Below are positions 41,732 to 51,758 of a DNA stretch of 64,000 nt, piece after piece (position 1 is the stretch's first letter; each line of letters opens with the position of its first letter). Both the position numbers and the translations under genes were made by a program. Where the stretch lies: positions 62,001 to 126,000 of the forward strand of contig BCRI01000006.1 in assembly GCA_001552515.1 (NCBI GenBank), in the 5' to 3' direction. The notes below the pieces were generated by a model. The model ran no database searches. It was not told the origin of the DNA and saw only the letters and a list, made by a program, of their open reading frames with translations. The DNA is from Sphaerimonospora mesophila NBRC 14179 = JCM 3151. GTDB lineage: Bacteria > Actinomycetota > Actinomycetes > Streptosporangiales > Streptosporangiaceae.

Positions 41732-42155
41732 CGGCATGCCTTCCTGTGGCGGGAACGGAAGGCCCACATTCGCAGCCGCCGTACCCCTGCACCGGCCCGA
41801 ACGCCGTTCTGTGGAAAACCTCGGACGCGTTTCCCCGGGCGTCCTCCGGTCAGGCGTCGAGGAAGACCGAGGTGTCGAGGATGAAGTCGACCGACGCGGA
41901 AATGTGCGGTTTCTCGCCCATCCTCACCCGGATGACGGTCCGGCAGCCGGCCTCGGACGGTCGGAATGCACGCCGATCATCTTGGGCTCGGCCTCGGGAT
42001 CGACGATCAGCGGCAGCGGCGCTCCGTACGGCTACCGCCCGATGCCGTGTTCGGATGGCGGCCCGCGATGAGGAGAAGGCGTGAGCCGTACATCGTCTCA
42101 GCTCACGCCGGATCCCCCGTGACGCCTACGCCCCCGGCTGTGTCCTACGACCGGG
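41732..42155. other. 424-bp intergenic region
   Basis: There is no convincing gene. A minus-strand frame at 41850-41921 encodes a 23-residue peptide ending 'FILDTSVFLDA', which resembles the first strand of a PIN-domain ribonuclease but stops there. A hairpin at 42078-42109 ends the region on the right and belongs to the next gene. Confidence 0.5.
42078..42109 (-). terminator. Hairpin terminator of the secreted repeat protein gene
   Basis: GGCGTGAGC (42078-42086) and GCTCACGCC (42101-42109) form a perfect 9-base stem with a 14-base loop. The left arm and following bases recur in the hairpin at 43160-43198 on the other side of the gene. Confidence 0.6.
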
Positions 42156-43085
42156 TCAGTACCTGTACCAGGTCGCGGCGTAGTAGCTCCCCCGGCCAGA
42201 GATGTGCTCACCGTCGACGCTGACCGGGTAGAAGCCCTTCTTGCCGTAGTAGTCGTGCTGCTTCTTCAGCTGTGACTGGCTCATGCCGTACCGGGTCCAC
42301 CACTGCCCGGCCGCCCGGTGGAAGATCGCGGAGTAGGTGCCGTCGGGCGCGACGACGATCTGCTTGGGGAAGTAGCCCTTCTTGTCGTTCTTCTTGATGA
42401 TCTTCTCCAGCTTGGCGGACGTGTAGCCGGTGACCCAGCCGTAGCCCGCCGACGACTGGTGCCAGATCGCGGCGTACCTGGTGTCGGAGGCCGTGCCGTA
42501 CGCGGAGAGCGAGACCAGGGCGAGGCCCTTGGCCGACTGCTGCTTGTCGACCTGCTTGAACTTCGCCGCCGTCATGCCCCACTGGGCCTGCCAGCCGATG
42601 TTCCGCTTCTCGAAGACGCCGGCGAACACCGCGCCGTACCCGCCCCCCGAGGCCGAGATGATCGTGGGCGCGTAGCCCTTCTTCCGCAGGCTCTTGAGCT
42701 GCTTCTCGTACGTCTTCGCGGTGAGACCGTCGAGGCACCACCACGCGGGGCCGCCCGTCTTGACCCAAACGGCCGATAACCGCGAGCCGGTCACGCTGAG
42801 GGAGATCGGGCGATATCCCTTCTTCTCGAGCTGCTTGCCCTTCTTACGATGCTGTGCGGCTCCGTATCCGGAATACGTGTAGTAGGCCGGGCGGCCCAGC
42901 GCCGCCAGGCTCATCGGTGCGAGCGTCGCACTCGCCGTCACCGCCGCGGGCGCCGCCACCGCCGCCGCCGAGGCCGGGACCGGGGTCATCGTCAAGGACA
43001 GCGCCAGGCCGACCGCGAGCGTCCCCGTGCCCAGCCTGCGCATCACGATGCCGGGCGTCTGCTTCGTACCTGTCGAACGTTTCAT
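42156..43085 (-). CDS. Secreted tandem-repeat protein (polyglycine hydrolase-like BTRD1 repeats)
   Basis: The 309-residue protein has a Sec signal peptide (about 1-41, ending 'PVPASAAA') and then four or five repeats of about 50 residues. Each repeat carries a pattern such as 'KKGYRPISLSVTG..LSAVWVK' and 'WGMTAAKFKQVDKQQSAKGL', ending 'YAAIWHQ' or 'YSAIFHRAAG'. This matches the bacterial tandem repeat domain found at the N-terminus of polyglycine hydrolases and related serine hydrolases. No catalytic hydrolase domain follows, so only the binding or propeller-like part is present. A surface ligand-binding role is likely. Matching hairpins lie on both sides. Confidence 0.75.
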   Translation of the reverse strand: MKRSTGTKQTPGIVMRRLGTGTLAVGLALSLTMTPVPASAAAVAAPAAVTASATLAPMSLAALGRPAYYTYSGYGAAQHRKKGKQLEKKGYRPISLSVTGSRLSAVWVKTGGPAWWCLDGLTAKTYEKQLKSLRKKGYAPTIISASGGGYGAVFAGVFEKRNIGWQAQWGMTAAKFKQVDKQQSAKGLALVSLSAYGTASDTRYAAIWHQSSAGYGWVTGYTSAKLEKIIKKNDKKGYFPKQIVVAPDGTYSAIFHRAAGQWWTRYGMSQSQLKKQHDYYGKKGFYPVSVDGEHISGRGSYYAATWYRY

Positions 43086-43159
43086 GGGAATGAATTCCCA
43101 TAGCGAAGGTCAACGAGTCAACCGATCAATGTTCGGTCGCCTGACCCGCCGCCGATACG

Positions 43160-43198
43160 GCGTGAGCCGCACATCCCCGGGGGACGTACGGCTCACGC
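43160..43198 (-). terminator. Hairpin terminator of sdhCAB
   Basis: GCGTGAGCCG (43160-43169) pairs perfectly with CGGCTCACGC (43189-43198), just downstream of the sdhB stop. The arms resemble those of the hairpin at 42078. Confidence 0.6.
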
Positions 43199-43215
43199 GG
43201 GCGCGGAAGGCCGGA

Positions 43216-43959
43216 TCAGGAGGTCGGCGACGCCTTCAGATAGTCGGCGTTCATCTGAGCGATCGCGTCGAGCGGAATGCCCTTGGGGCAGACCGCCGTG
43301 CACTCGCCGGTGTTGGTGCAGCCGCCGAAGCCCTCGGCGTCCATCTGCTCGACCATCGCCTTGGCCCGCGAGGCGCGCTCCGGCTGCCCCTGCGGCAGCA
43401 GGCCCAGGTGGGTGATCTTGGCCGCGGTGAACAGGGAGGCCGAGCCGTTCGGGCAGGCGGCCACGCACGCGCCGCAGCCGATGCAGGTGGCGGCGTCGAA
43501 CGCCGCGTCGGCCGCGTTCTTGGGCACCGGGATCGAGTGGGCGTCGGGCGCCGAGCCGGCCGGGACGGAGATGAAACCGCCGGCCTGGATGATCCGGTCG
43601 AAGGCCGACCGGTCCACCACCAGGTCCTTGATCACCGGGAACGGCGCGGCCCGCCACGGCTCGATGGTGACGGTGTCGCCGTCCTTGAAGTGCCGCATGT
43701 GGAGCTGGCAGGTGGTCGTGGCGCGCTGCTCACCGTGCGCGACGCCGTTGATGACCATGCCGCACATGCCGCAGATCCCCTCGCGGCAGTCGTGGTCGAA
43801 GGCGACGGGCTCCTCGCCGGCCAGGGTCAGCCGCTCGTTGAGTACGTCGAGCATCTCCAGGAAGGACATGTCCGGCGACACGTCCTCCACCTGGTAGGTC
43901 ACCATGCGACCGCGGTCCTCCGGGCCGTCCTGGCGCCAGATCTTCAAGGTCAGGTTCAT
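43216..43959 (-). CDS. sdhB: Succinate dehydrogenase iron-sulfur subunit (three-subunit type)
   Basis: The 247-residue protein has an N-terminal [2Fe-2S] domain ('[16 protein letters not shown]', then 'TTTCQLHM') and a C-terminal domain with '[14 protein letters not shown]' and '[15 protein letters not shown]', which supply the [4Fe-4S] and [3Fe-4S] clusters. The extra residues 'GGCTNTGEC' and the overall form are those of the b558-type (Corynebacterium/Bacillus-like) enzyme. It passes electrons from SdhA to the membrane quinone. It is the last gene of sdhCAB, separated from sdhA by 11 bases, and is followed by a strong hairpin. Confidence 0.92.
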   Translation of the reverse strand: MNLTLKIWRQDGPEDRGRMVTYQVEDVSPDMSFLEMLDVLNERLTLAGEEPVAFDHDCREGICGMCGMVINGVAHGEQRATTTCQLHMRHFKDGDTVTIEPWRAAPFPVIKDLVVDRSAFDRIIQAGGFISVPAGSAPDAHSIPVPKNAADAAFDAATCIGCGACVAACPNGSASLFTAAKITHLGLLPQGQPERASRAKAMVEQMDAEGFGGCTNTGECTAVCPKGIPLDAIAQMNADYLKASPTS

Positions 43960-43970
43960 GCCGCGCCCGC

Positions 43971-45916
<1,946 letters not shown>

Positions 45917-45920
<4 letters not shown>

Positions 45921-46702
45921 TTGATCACTCCGATCATCACCGCGACGGGTGCCGCCAGGAAGCCCACGACCAGCACCAGAGCCACCACGCCCGCCAGTGC
46001 GCGCAGCGGGCGATGGCTCCGGCCGCGTGCCAGCCCGAGCGTCTGGAAGGCGCTCCACACCCCGTGCCTGAGGTGCAGGCCGACCATGACGAGGGCGATC
46101 ACATAGAAAGCGGTCACCCACCAGCGCGAGGGCGCGAAGCCCGCCACCATCCGGTCGTACGGCGTGGCCGCGTGGCCCTCGGGATTGACCACGCCGAGGG
46201 TCATGTCGAGCAGATGCCACACGACGAACAGCGCGATGACGATCCCGCCGTACCGCATCACGTGCGTCGCGTAACCGGACGCCTGCGACCTGCGCCGCGC
46301 GGCGTACTTCACCGGCCTGGCGCGTGCGGCCCGCCGGGCCAGCGACACCGCCGACCACATGTGCAGCACCACGGCGACCACGAGCACGATCTCGGTGATC
46401 GTCAGCATCGTACGGCCCGGCAGCGCGGGCTCACCGGCCGTGCGCAGCCACTCGGCATAGCCGTTGAACGAGTCGGCGCCCAGGAAGATCTTCAGGTTCC
46501 CGAGCATGTGACCGATCAGGAAGAGCACCAGGACGGCACCGGTGACCGCCATGACGGCCTTTTTGCCGTTCGTGGAGGAAAGGAACCGAACCGGGAACCC
46601 GGAGCGTCTCCTGGGCGTTGGCACAGGAGCGGGCGCGGCCGGCACGGGGACAGGCGCGGTGGCCTGCCCACGCTCGATCGCGTGGTCAACAGTCGCAGTC
46701 AT
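45917..46702 (-). CDS. sdhC: Succinate dehydrogenase cytochrome b558 subunit
   Basis: The 261-residue membrane protein has five hydrophobic helices after a Pro/Ala-rich N-terminus. '[20 protein letters not shown]', '[10 protein letters not shown]', '[14 protein letters not shown]' and '[17 protein letters not shown]' carry His residues suitable as ligands for two b hemes, the hallmark of the single-anchor b558 family. It anchors SdhAB and passes electrons to menaquinone. It is the first gene of sdhCAB and is divergent from a LysR regulator. Two ATAG-N7-CTAT boxes lie in the shared promoter region. Confidence 0.92.
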
Positions 46703-46761
46703 ATCTGTCCACGCTAAGAACGGACATTCCACGCGTCCAAGTCATGGTGGGACTGGTTTCG

Positions 46762-46776
46762 ATAGCCGGGGGCTAT
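46762..46776. promoter_or_regulatory. LysR-type box near sdhC
   Basis: ATAGCCGGGGGCTAT is an ATAG-N7-CTAT palindrome containing the T-N11-A core of LysR sites. It lies 60-74 bases upstream of the sdhC start and may be the regulatory half of the operator. Confidence 0.6.
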
Positions 46777-46913
46777 GTCCTCTGTCCCGCGCTGTTGCGG
46801 CGAGGTTCACGACCTGGCCCGTTGCGAGCTAAATCACACCCCCGCGCTTACTTTCGGCCCCGCCGTCCCTGACCTTCGGCCCTTGCGCACCCTCCCTCGG
46901 GTCGGCTCCGGCC

Positions 46914-46928
46914 ATAGCCGTACGCTAT
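46914..46928. promoter_or_regulatory. LysR-type box at the lysR start
   Basis: ATAGCCGTACGCTAT (ATAG-N7-CTAT, extended by one C/G pair on each side) ends six bases before the GTG of the LysR gene and covers its likely TACGCT -10 box (46921-46926). This placement suggests negative autoregulation and a nearly leaderless transcript. Confidence 0.6.
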
Positions 46929-46933
46929 GAGAA

Positions 46934-47902
46934 GTGCAGCTCCAGCAACTCGCGTATTTCCTGGCCGTGGCCGAAACCCGGCACTTCACCCAGGCGGCCG
47001 AGCGGATGCGGGTGGCGCAGCCTTCGCTGAGCAAGCAGATCAAGGTGCTGGAGACGGAGCTGGGGGCCCCGCTGTTCAGCCGGGCCCGGGGCAACGTGAC
47101 GCTCACGGCGGCCGGGGAGGCGCTGCTCCCGCTGGCGCGCCGCATGCTCGCCGACGCCGAGACCGCGCGGCGGGAGATAGCGGAGCTCGTGGGGCTGCGC
47201 AGAGGCCGGGTGCGGCTCGGAGCCACGCCGTCCCTGTGCGCCGGGCTGCTCGCCGACGCGCTGGCCCGTTTCCACCGCAGCTATCCGGGGGTGGAGCTTC
47301 TGGTCGAGGAGAGCGGCTCACGCGATCTCGTACGCGACCTCGCCAGGGGGCAGCTCGACCTGGCGCTCATCATCCTGCCGCTGCAGAGCACGGATCCGGC
47401 CCTGGTCACCGAGGAGATCCTCCGGGAGAACCTCGTGGTGGCCGCCTCCACCACGGCGGCCCCCGCTGCGGCCGCGCCGGTCACCGGACGGCGTAAGCCG
47501 CACGTGCGCATCCAGGACCTGCGCGGACGTCCGATGGTGATGTTCCGGCGGGGATACGACGTGCGGGAGGCGACGCTCGCCGCGTGCCGTCAGGCGGGGT
47601 TCGAGCCGCGGTTCTCGGTGGAGGGCGGCGAGATGGACGCGGTGCTGCGGTTCGTCGAGGCCGGGCTGGGGATCGCCGTCGTCCCCTCGATGGTGCTGGA
47701 CGGCAGGCCCAACCTGGTGGGCACACCGCTGGTCCCCCGGCTGCGCAGGACGGTGGCGCTGGCCAACCGCAAGGACGTCGAACCGACCCGGGCGGCCCAG
47801 GCCTTCCGCGCCACCCTGCTGGACTTCCTGACCGAGGCGGACCGGGACGGCACCCTGCCGCAGGGTATAGAGGCGCTCATACCAGACGGGCCGAGTTCGT
47901 GA
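46934..47902 (+). CDS. LysR-type transcriptional regulator, divergent from sdhCAB
   Basis: The 322-residue protein has the N-terminal winged helix of LysR proteins ('LAYFLAVAETRHFTQAAERM', 'VAQPSLSKQIKVLETELG', 'LFSRARGNVTLTAAGEALLP') and a C-terminal periplasmic-binding-like effector domain ('GATPSLCAGLLADALARFHR', 'YDVREATLAACRQAGFEPRF', 'VEAGLGIAVVPSMVL'). The gene faces away from sdhCAB, with two identical-type boxes between them. It is therefore probably the regulator of succinate dehydrogenase, and its effector may be a TCA-cycle or redox metabolite. Translation starts at GTG 46934 with no ribosome site, consistent with a leaderless mRNA. Confidence 0.88.
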   Translation: MQLQQLAYFLAVAETRHFTQAAERMRVAQPSLSKQIKVLETELGAPLFSRARGNVTLTAAGEALLPLARRMLADAETARREIAELVGLRRGRVRLGATPSLCAGLLADALARFHRSYPGVELLVEESGSRDLVRDLARGQLDLALIILPLQSTDPALVTEEILRENLVVAASTTAAPAAAAPVTGRRKPHVRIQDLRGRPMVMFRRGYDVREATLAACRQAGFEPRFSVEGGEMDAVLRFVEAGLGIAVVPSMVLDGRPNLVGTPLVPRLRRTVALANRKDVEPTRAAQAFRATLLDFLTEADRDGTLPQGIEALIPDGPSS

Positions 47903-48018
47903 ATCCAGACGGAGTCACTAGGGTGGGTCGATGAGGCCGTGATTTTCGTCACCAGGCGGCCTCGTCAGAGTCCGAGTACACGTGAAACACAGGTGAGCCG
48001 AGCCGAACTGCCAAGGGA

Positions 48019-48059
48019 AGTGACGGGAATCACACACAGGAAGCGTGACCCTCCTCACA
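48019..48059 (+). promoter_or_regulatory. Two CRP/GlxR-like sites upstream of the second sdh operon
   Basis: AGTGACGGGAATCACA (48019-48034) and CGTGACCCTCCTCACA (48044-48059) both fit the GTGA-N6-TCAC core of actinobacterial CRP/GlxR operators. They are 25 bases apart and 110-150 bases before the first gene. Confidence 0.6.
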
Positions 48060-48169
48060 GTTCGTGATCCGCCCGTCGTAATGTTTCCTCCACCAATGCG
48101 CGCACGGCCACAAGCAGTTCGGCGCGAGAACTCCGGCGTGCGCGGAGTCAGTTAGGTGGAAGGTCTCCG

Positions 48170-48970
48170 ATGACCCAGACAACGGCCGAGAGCCCGGTCA
48201 GGAAACAACGCGCGCAGCTGAAGACGCGCACTCTTCGTACCGACAGGTGGTGGCTGGCCCCGGGGCTGACGTTCGCGGGGCTCCTGGTATTCCTGATCTA
48301 CGGATTTTGGGCGATCTTCGACACCAGTCATCTCGCCGGATCGTACATCGCCCCCTTCTCGTCGCCCTGCCTGGCGACCTCGTGTCCTGAGGGGGCCCGC
48401 CTCTTCGGCTTCGCGCCGTTCGGCGACTGGTACACGCTGCCGCCCGGGATCCTGATCCTGGGCCTGCCGGGTGGTTTCCGGCTCACGTGCTACTACTACC
48501 GCAAGGCGTACTACCGGTCGTACTGGCTGTCCCCGCCCGCCTGCGGGGTGGCCGAGCCGCACAAGAAGTACACCGGTGAGACCCGCTTCCCGCTGATCCT
48601 CCAGAACATCCACCGCTACTTCTTCTACTTCGGTGCCGTCATCGCGCTGATCCTGACGTACGACGCGGTGCTCGCGTTCCGCGACAAGGACGGCAACTGG
48701 GGGCACGTGGGCCTCGGCACGATCATCCTCGTGGTCAACGCGATCCTGATCCTCTGCTACACCTTCGGCTGCCACTCCTGCCGCCACATCACGGCCGGCC
48801 GGCTGAACCACTTCTCCAAGCACCCGCTGCGCTACCGGGCCTGGACCCTCGTGTCGAAGCTCAACGCCAAGCACCAGCAGTTCGCCTGGGCGTCGCTGTT
48901 CTCGGTCATGCTGGCGGACCTCTACGTGCGGCTGGTCGCCAAGGGCATCATCAACTTCCCGTTCGCTTAA
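48170..48970 (+). CDS. Succinate dehydrogenase membrane anchor (Sdh1 type)
   Basis: The 266-residue membrane protein has about five helices, with 'WLAPGLTFAGLLVFLIYGFW', 'LPPGILILGLPGGFRLTCYY', 'IHRYFFYFGAVIALILTYDA', 'IILVVNAILILCYTFGCHSC' and 'FAWASLFSVMLADLYVRLV'. Together with 'PACGVAEPHKKYTGETRFPL', these match the single anchor subunit of the mycobacterial Sdh1 enzyme (Rv0249c-like, from memory). It starts a three-gene operon followed by flavoprotein and iron-sulfur subunits. An AGGTGGAAGG region precedes the ATG. Heme ligation is uncertain: His residues are present, but the pattern differs from b558. Confidence 0.85.
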   Translation: MTQTTAESPVRKQRAQLKTRTLRTDRWWLAPGLTFAGLLVFLIYGFWAIFDTSHLAGSYIAPFSSPCLATSCPEGARLFGFAPFGDWYTLPPGILILGLPGGFRLTCYYYRKAYYRSYWLSPPACGVAEPHKKYTGETRFPLILQNIHRYFFYFGAVIALILTYDAVLAFRDKDGNWGHVGLGTIILVVNAILILCYTFGCHSCRHITAGRLNHFSKHPLRYRAWTLVSKLNAKHQQFAWASLFSVMLADLYVRLVAKGIINFPFA

Positions 48971-48980
48971 GGATCTCAAG

Positions 48981-50873
48981 GTGGAGCGTCACGAATACGA
49001 CGTCGTCGTCATCGGAGCCGGTGGAGCCGGGCTCCGCGCGGCGATCGAGGCACGGCAGCAGGGCAAGCGGACGGCCATCGTCTGTAAGTCGCTGTTCGGC
49101 AAGGCCCACACGGTCATGGCCGAGGGCGGCGCCGCCGCCGCGATGGGCAACGTCAATCCCAACGACAACTGGATGGTCCACTTCCGCGACACGATGCGCG
49201 GGGGCAAGTTCCTGAACAACTGGCGGATGGCCGAGCTGCACGCCAAGGAGGCGCCCGACCGGGTCTGGGAACTGGAGGCGTGGGGCGCGCTGTTCGACCG
49301 CACGAAGGACGGCAAGATCAGCCAGCGGAACTTCGGCGGCCACGAGTACCCGCGTCTGGCCCACGTCGGCGACCGCACCGGCCTGGAGATGATCCGTACG
49401 CTCCAGCAGCGCGTCGTCGCCCTCCAGCAGGAGGACGAGAAGCTGCACGGCGACTTCGAGGCGTACATCAAGGTGTTCGCCGAGTGCACGGTCACGCGGC
49501 TGCTCAAGGACGAGGAGACCGGCGCGATCGCGGGGGCCTTCGGCTACCGGCGCGAGACCGGCGACTTCATCGTGTTCGACGCCCCGGCGGTGGTGCTGGC
49601 GACCGGCGGCATCGGCAAGTCGTTCGTGGTCACCTCGAACTCCTGGGAGTACACCGGCGACGGGCACGCGCTGGCCCTGCTGGCGGGCGCGAAGCTCATC
49701 AACATGGAGTTCATCCAGTTCCACCCGACCGGCATGGTGTGGCCGCCGTCGGTGCGCGGCATCCTGGTCACCGAGTCGGTACGCGGCGACGGCGGCGTGC
49801 TGCGCAACTCCGAGGGCCGCCGGTTCATGTTCGACTACGTCCCGGACGTGTTCAAGAGCCACTACGCCCCGACGGAGGAGGAGGCGGACCGCTGGTACAC
49901 CGACCAGGCGAACAACCGCCGCCCGCCGGAGCTGCTGCCGCGTGACGAGGTGGCCCGGGCGATCAACTCGGAGGTGAAGGCCGGGCGTGGGTCCCCCCAG
50001 GGCGGTGTGTTCCTGGACGTCTCCACCCGGCTGCCGGCTGAGGAGATCACCCGGCGGCTGCCGTCGATGTACCACCAGTTCAAGGAGCTGGCGGACGTCG
50101 ACATCACCGCCGAGCCCATGCAGGTCGGCCCGACCTGCCACTACGTGATGGGCGGCGTGGAGGTCGACGCGGACACCCAGGCCGCCTCGGTGCCCGGCCT
50201 GTTCGCCGCAGGCGAGGTGTCCGGCGGCATGCACGGTTCCAACCGCCTCGGCGGCAACTCCCTGTCCGACCTGCTGGTCTTCGGCCGCCGGGCGGGTGCC
50301 GGCGCCGCCGCGTACGTGAACGGTCTGAGCAGGCGTCCGGTCCCGTCGGGCGTCGAGGAGGCCAAGGCCGAGGCCCTCGAACCGCTGGAGCGGACCGGCG
50401 GCGAGAATCCGTACGAGGTCCATCACGAGCTGCAGCGCACGATGAACGACCTCGTCGGCATCATCCGCAAGGCGGAGGAGATGAACGAGGCGCTGCAGGC
50501 GATCGAGAAGCTCAAGGAGCGGGCGAACAACACCGCCTCGGCGGGCAGCCGGATCTACAACCCCGGCTGGCACCTCGCGATCGACCTGCGGAACATGCTG
50601 CTGGTGAGCGAGTGCGTGGCCCGGGCCGCGCTGCTGCGCGAGGAGAGCCGTGGCGGGCACACCCGTGACGACTTCCCGACCATGTCGGCGGAGTGGCGGC
50701 GCAAGCTGCTCGTGTGCTCTGCCGCCCCGGACGGCTCGAACGTGCTGGTGGAGGAGAAGGCGCAGCCGTCGATGCGCGGTGACCTCATCTCCCTGTTCGA
50801 GCGCTCCGAACTGGAGAAATACCTCACCGAGGACGAGCTGGCGGAGTACGACGCCGCGGTCAAGGAGTCGTGA
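48981..50873 (+). CDS. sdhA: Succinate dehydrogenase/fumarate reductase flavoprotein (Sdh1 type)
   Basis: The 630-residue protein shows the FAD-binding 'DVVVIGAGGAGLRAAIEARQ', 'GKAHTVMAEGGAAAAMGNVN', '[20 protein letters not shown]', the catalytic-site 'MEFIQFHPTGMVWPPSVRGI' and 'GLFAAGEVSGGMHGSNRLGG'. It is a second, divergent flavoprotein. Its closest type is mycobacterial Sdh1, which differs from the b558-type copy 3 kb away. A GTG start follows AAGGA by eight bases. The stop codon overlaps the ATG of the iron-sulfur gene by one base. The two enzymes may serve different oxygen or carbon conditions. Confidence 0.92.
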   Translation: MERHEYDVVVIGAGGAGLRAAIEARQQGKRTAIVCKSLFGKAHTVMAEGGAAAAMGNVNPNDNWMVHFRDTMRGGKFLNNWRMAELHAKEAPDRVWELEAWGALFDRTKDGKISQRNFGGHEYPRLAHVGDRTGLEMIRTLQQRVVALQQEDEKLHGDFEAYIKVFAECTVTRLLKDEETGAIAGAFGYRRETGDFIVFDAPAVVLATGGIGKSFVVTSNSWEYTGDGHALALLAGAKLINMEFIQFHPTGMVWPPSVRGILVTESVRGDGGVLRNSEGRRFMFDYVPDVFKSHYAPTEEEADRWYTDQANNRRPPELLPRDEVARAINSEVKAGRGSPQGGVFLDVSTRLPAEEITRRLPSMYHQFKELADVDITAEPMQVGPTCHYVMGGVEVDADTQAASVPGLFAAGEVSGGMHGSNRLGGNSLSDLLVFGRRAGAGAAAYVNGLSRRPVPSGVEEAKAEALEPLERTGGENPYEVHHELQRTMNDLVGIIRKAEEMNEALQAIEKLKERANNTASAGSRIYNPGWHLAIDLRNMLLVSECVARAALLREESRGGHTRDDFPTMSAEWRRKLLVCSAAPDGSNVLVEEKAQPSMRGDLISLFERSELEKYLTEDELAEYDAAVKES

Positions 50874-51628
50874 TGGGATACAAGGCGAAGTTCCGCGTCT
50901 GGCGCGGCGAGGCCGGTGAAGGACGGCTGGAGGACTTCACGGTGGAGGTGAACGAGGGCGAGGTCGTCCTCGACATCATCCACCGGCTGCAGGCCACCCA
51001 GGCTCCCGACCTCGCGGTCCGGTGGAACTGCAAGGCGGGCAAGTGCGGCTCGTGCTCGATGGAGATCAACGGCAAGCCGCGGCTGGGCTGCATGACCCGG
51101 ATGTCCACGTTCGAAGAGGACGAGACGATCACCGTCACGCCGCTGCGGACGTTCCCCGTCATCAAGGACCTGGTCTGCGACGTCTCGTTCAACTACGAGA
51201 AGGCGCGCGAGATCCCGTCGTTCACGCCGCCCGCCGATGTCAAGCCGGGTGAGTACCGCATGCAGCAGGTCGACGTGCAGCGGTCGCAGGAGTTCCGCAA
51301 GTGCATCGAGTGCTTCTTGTGCCAGAACGTCTGCCACGTGATCCGCGACCACGAGGAGAACAAGAAGGCCTTCGCCGGTCCTCGCTACTTCATCCGGATC
51401 GCCGAGCTCGACATGCATCCGTACGACGTGCAGGACCGCCGCCCGCAGACCGCCCAGGAGGAGCACGGGCTCGGCTTCTGCAACATCACCAAGTGCTGCA
51501 CCGAGGTCTGTCCCGAGCACATCAAGATCACCGACAACGCGATCATTCCGGTGAAGGAGCGCGTCGTCGACCGGAAGTACGACCCGCTGGTGTGGCTCGG
51601 CTCGAAGATCTTCAAGCGTTCGAGCTGA
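50873..51628 (+). CDS. sdhB: Succinate dehydrogenase/fumarate reductase iron-sulfur subunit (Sdh1 type)
   Basis: The 251-residue protein has the [2Fe-2S] motif 'WNCKAGKCGSCSMEINGKP' with the later 'LGCMTRM', then 'CIECFLCQNVCHVI' and 'CCTEVCPEHIKI' for the [4Fe-4S] and [3Fe-4S] clusters. It transfers electrons from the preceding flavoprotein to the membrane anchor. The ATG overlaps the flavoprotein stop (TGATG). A strong hairpin lies 53 bases beyond the stop. The motif spacing is that of the Sdh1 group and differs from the b558-type SdhB at 43.2 kb. Confidence 0.92.
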   Translation: MGYKAKFRVWRGEAGEGRLEDFTVEVNEGEVVLDIIHRLQATQAPDLAVRWNCKAGKCGSCSMEINGKPRLGCMTRMSTFEEDETITVTPLRTFPVIKDLVCDVSFNYEKAREIPSFTPPADVKPGEYRMQQVDVQRSQEFRKCIECFLCQNVCHVIRDHEENKKAFAGPRYFIRIAELDMHPYDVQDRRPQTAQEEHGLGFCNITKCCTEVCPEHIKITDNAIIPVKERVVDRKYDPLVWLGSKIFKRSS

Positions 51629-51680
51629 TCGACACCGCATGGACCGCCTGGTCCTCGAGAGGCACCAGGTTGTGATCTCG

Positions 51681-51719
51681 CGAAAGCCGCCACGCAGTCG
51701 ACCTGCATGGCGGCTTTCG
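51681..51719 (+). terminator. Hairpin terminator of the second sdh operon
   Basis: CGAAAGCCGCCA (51681-51692) pairs with TGGCGGCTTTCG (51708-51719), a 12-base perfect stem extended by partial pairing in the loop and followed by GTCTTG. It lies between the sdh operon and the convergent acetyltransferase gene. Confidence 0.75.
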
Positions 51720-51758
51720 GTCTTGTGGGACCAGCACCGCGTACATCTGCGAGTGCCG

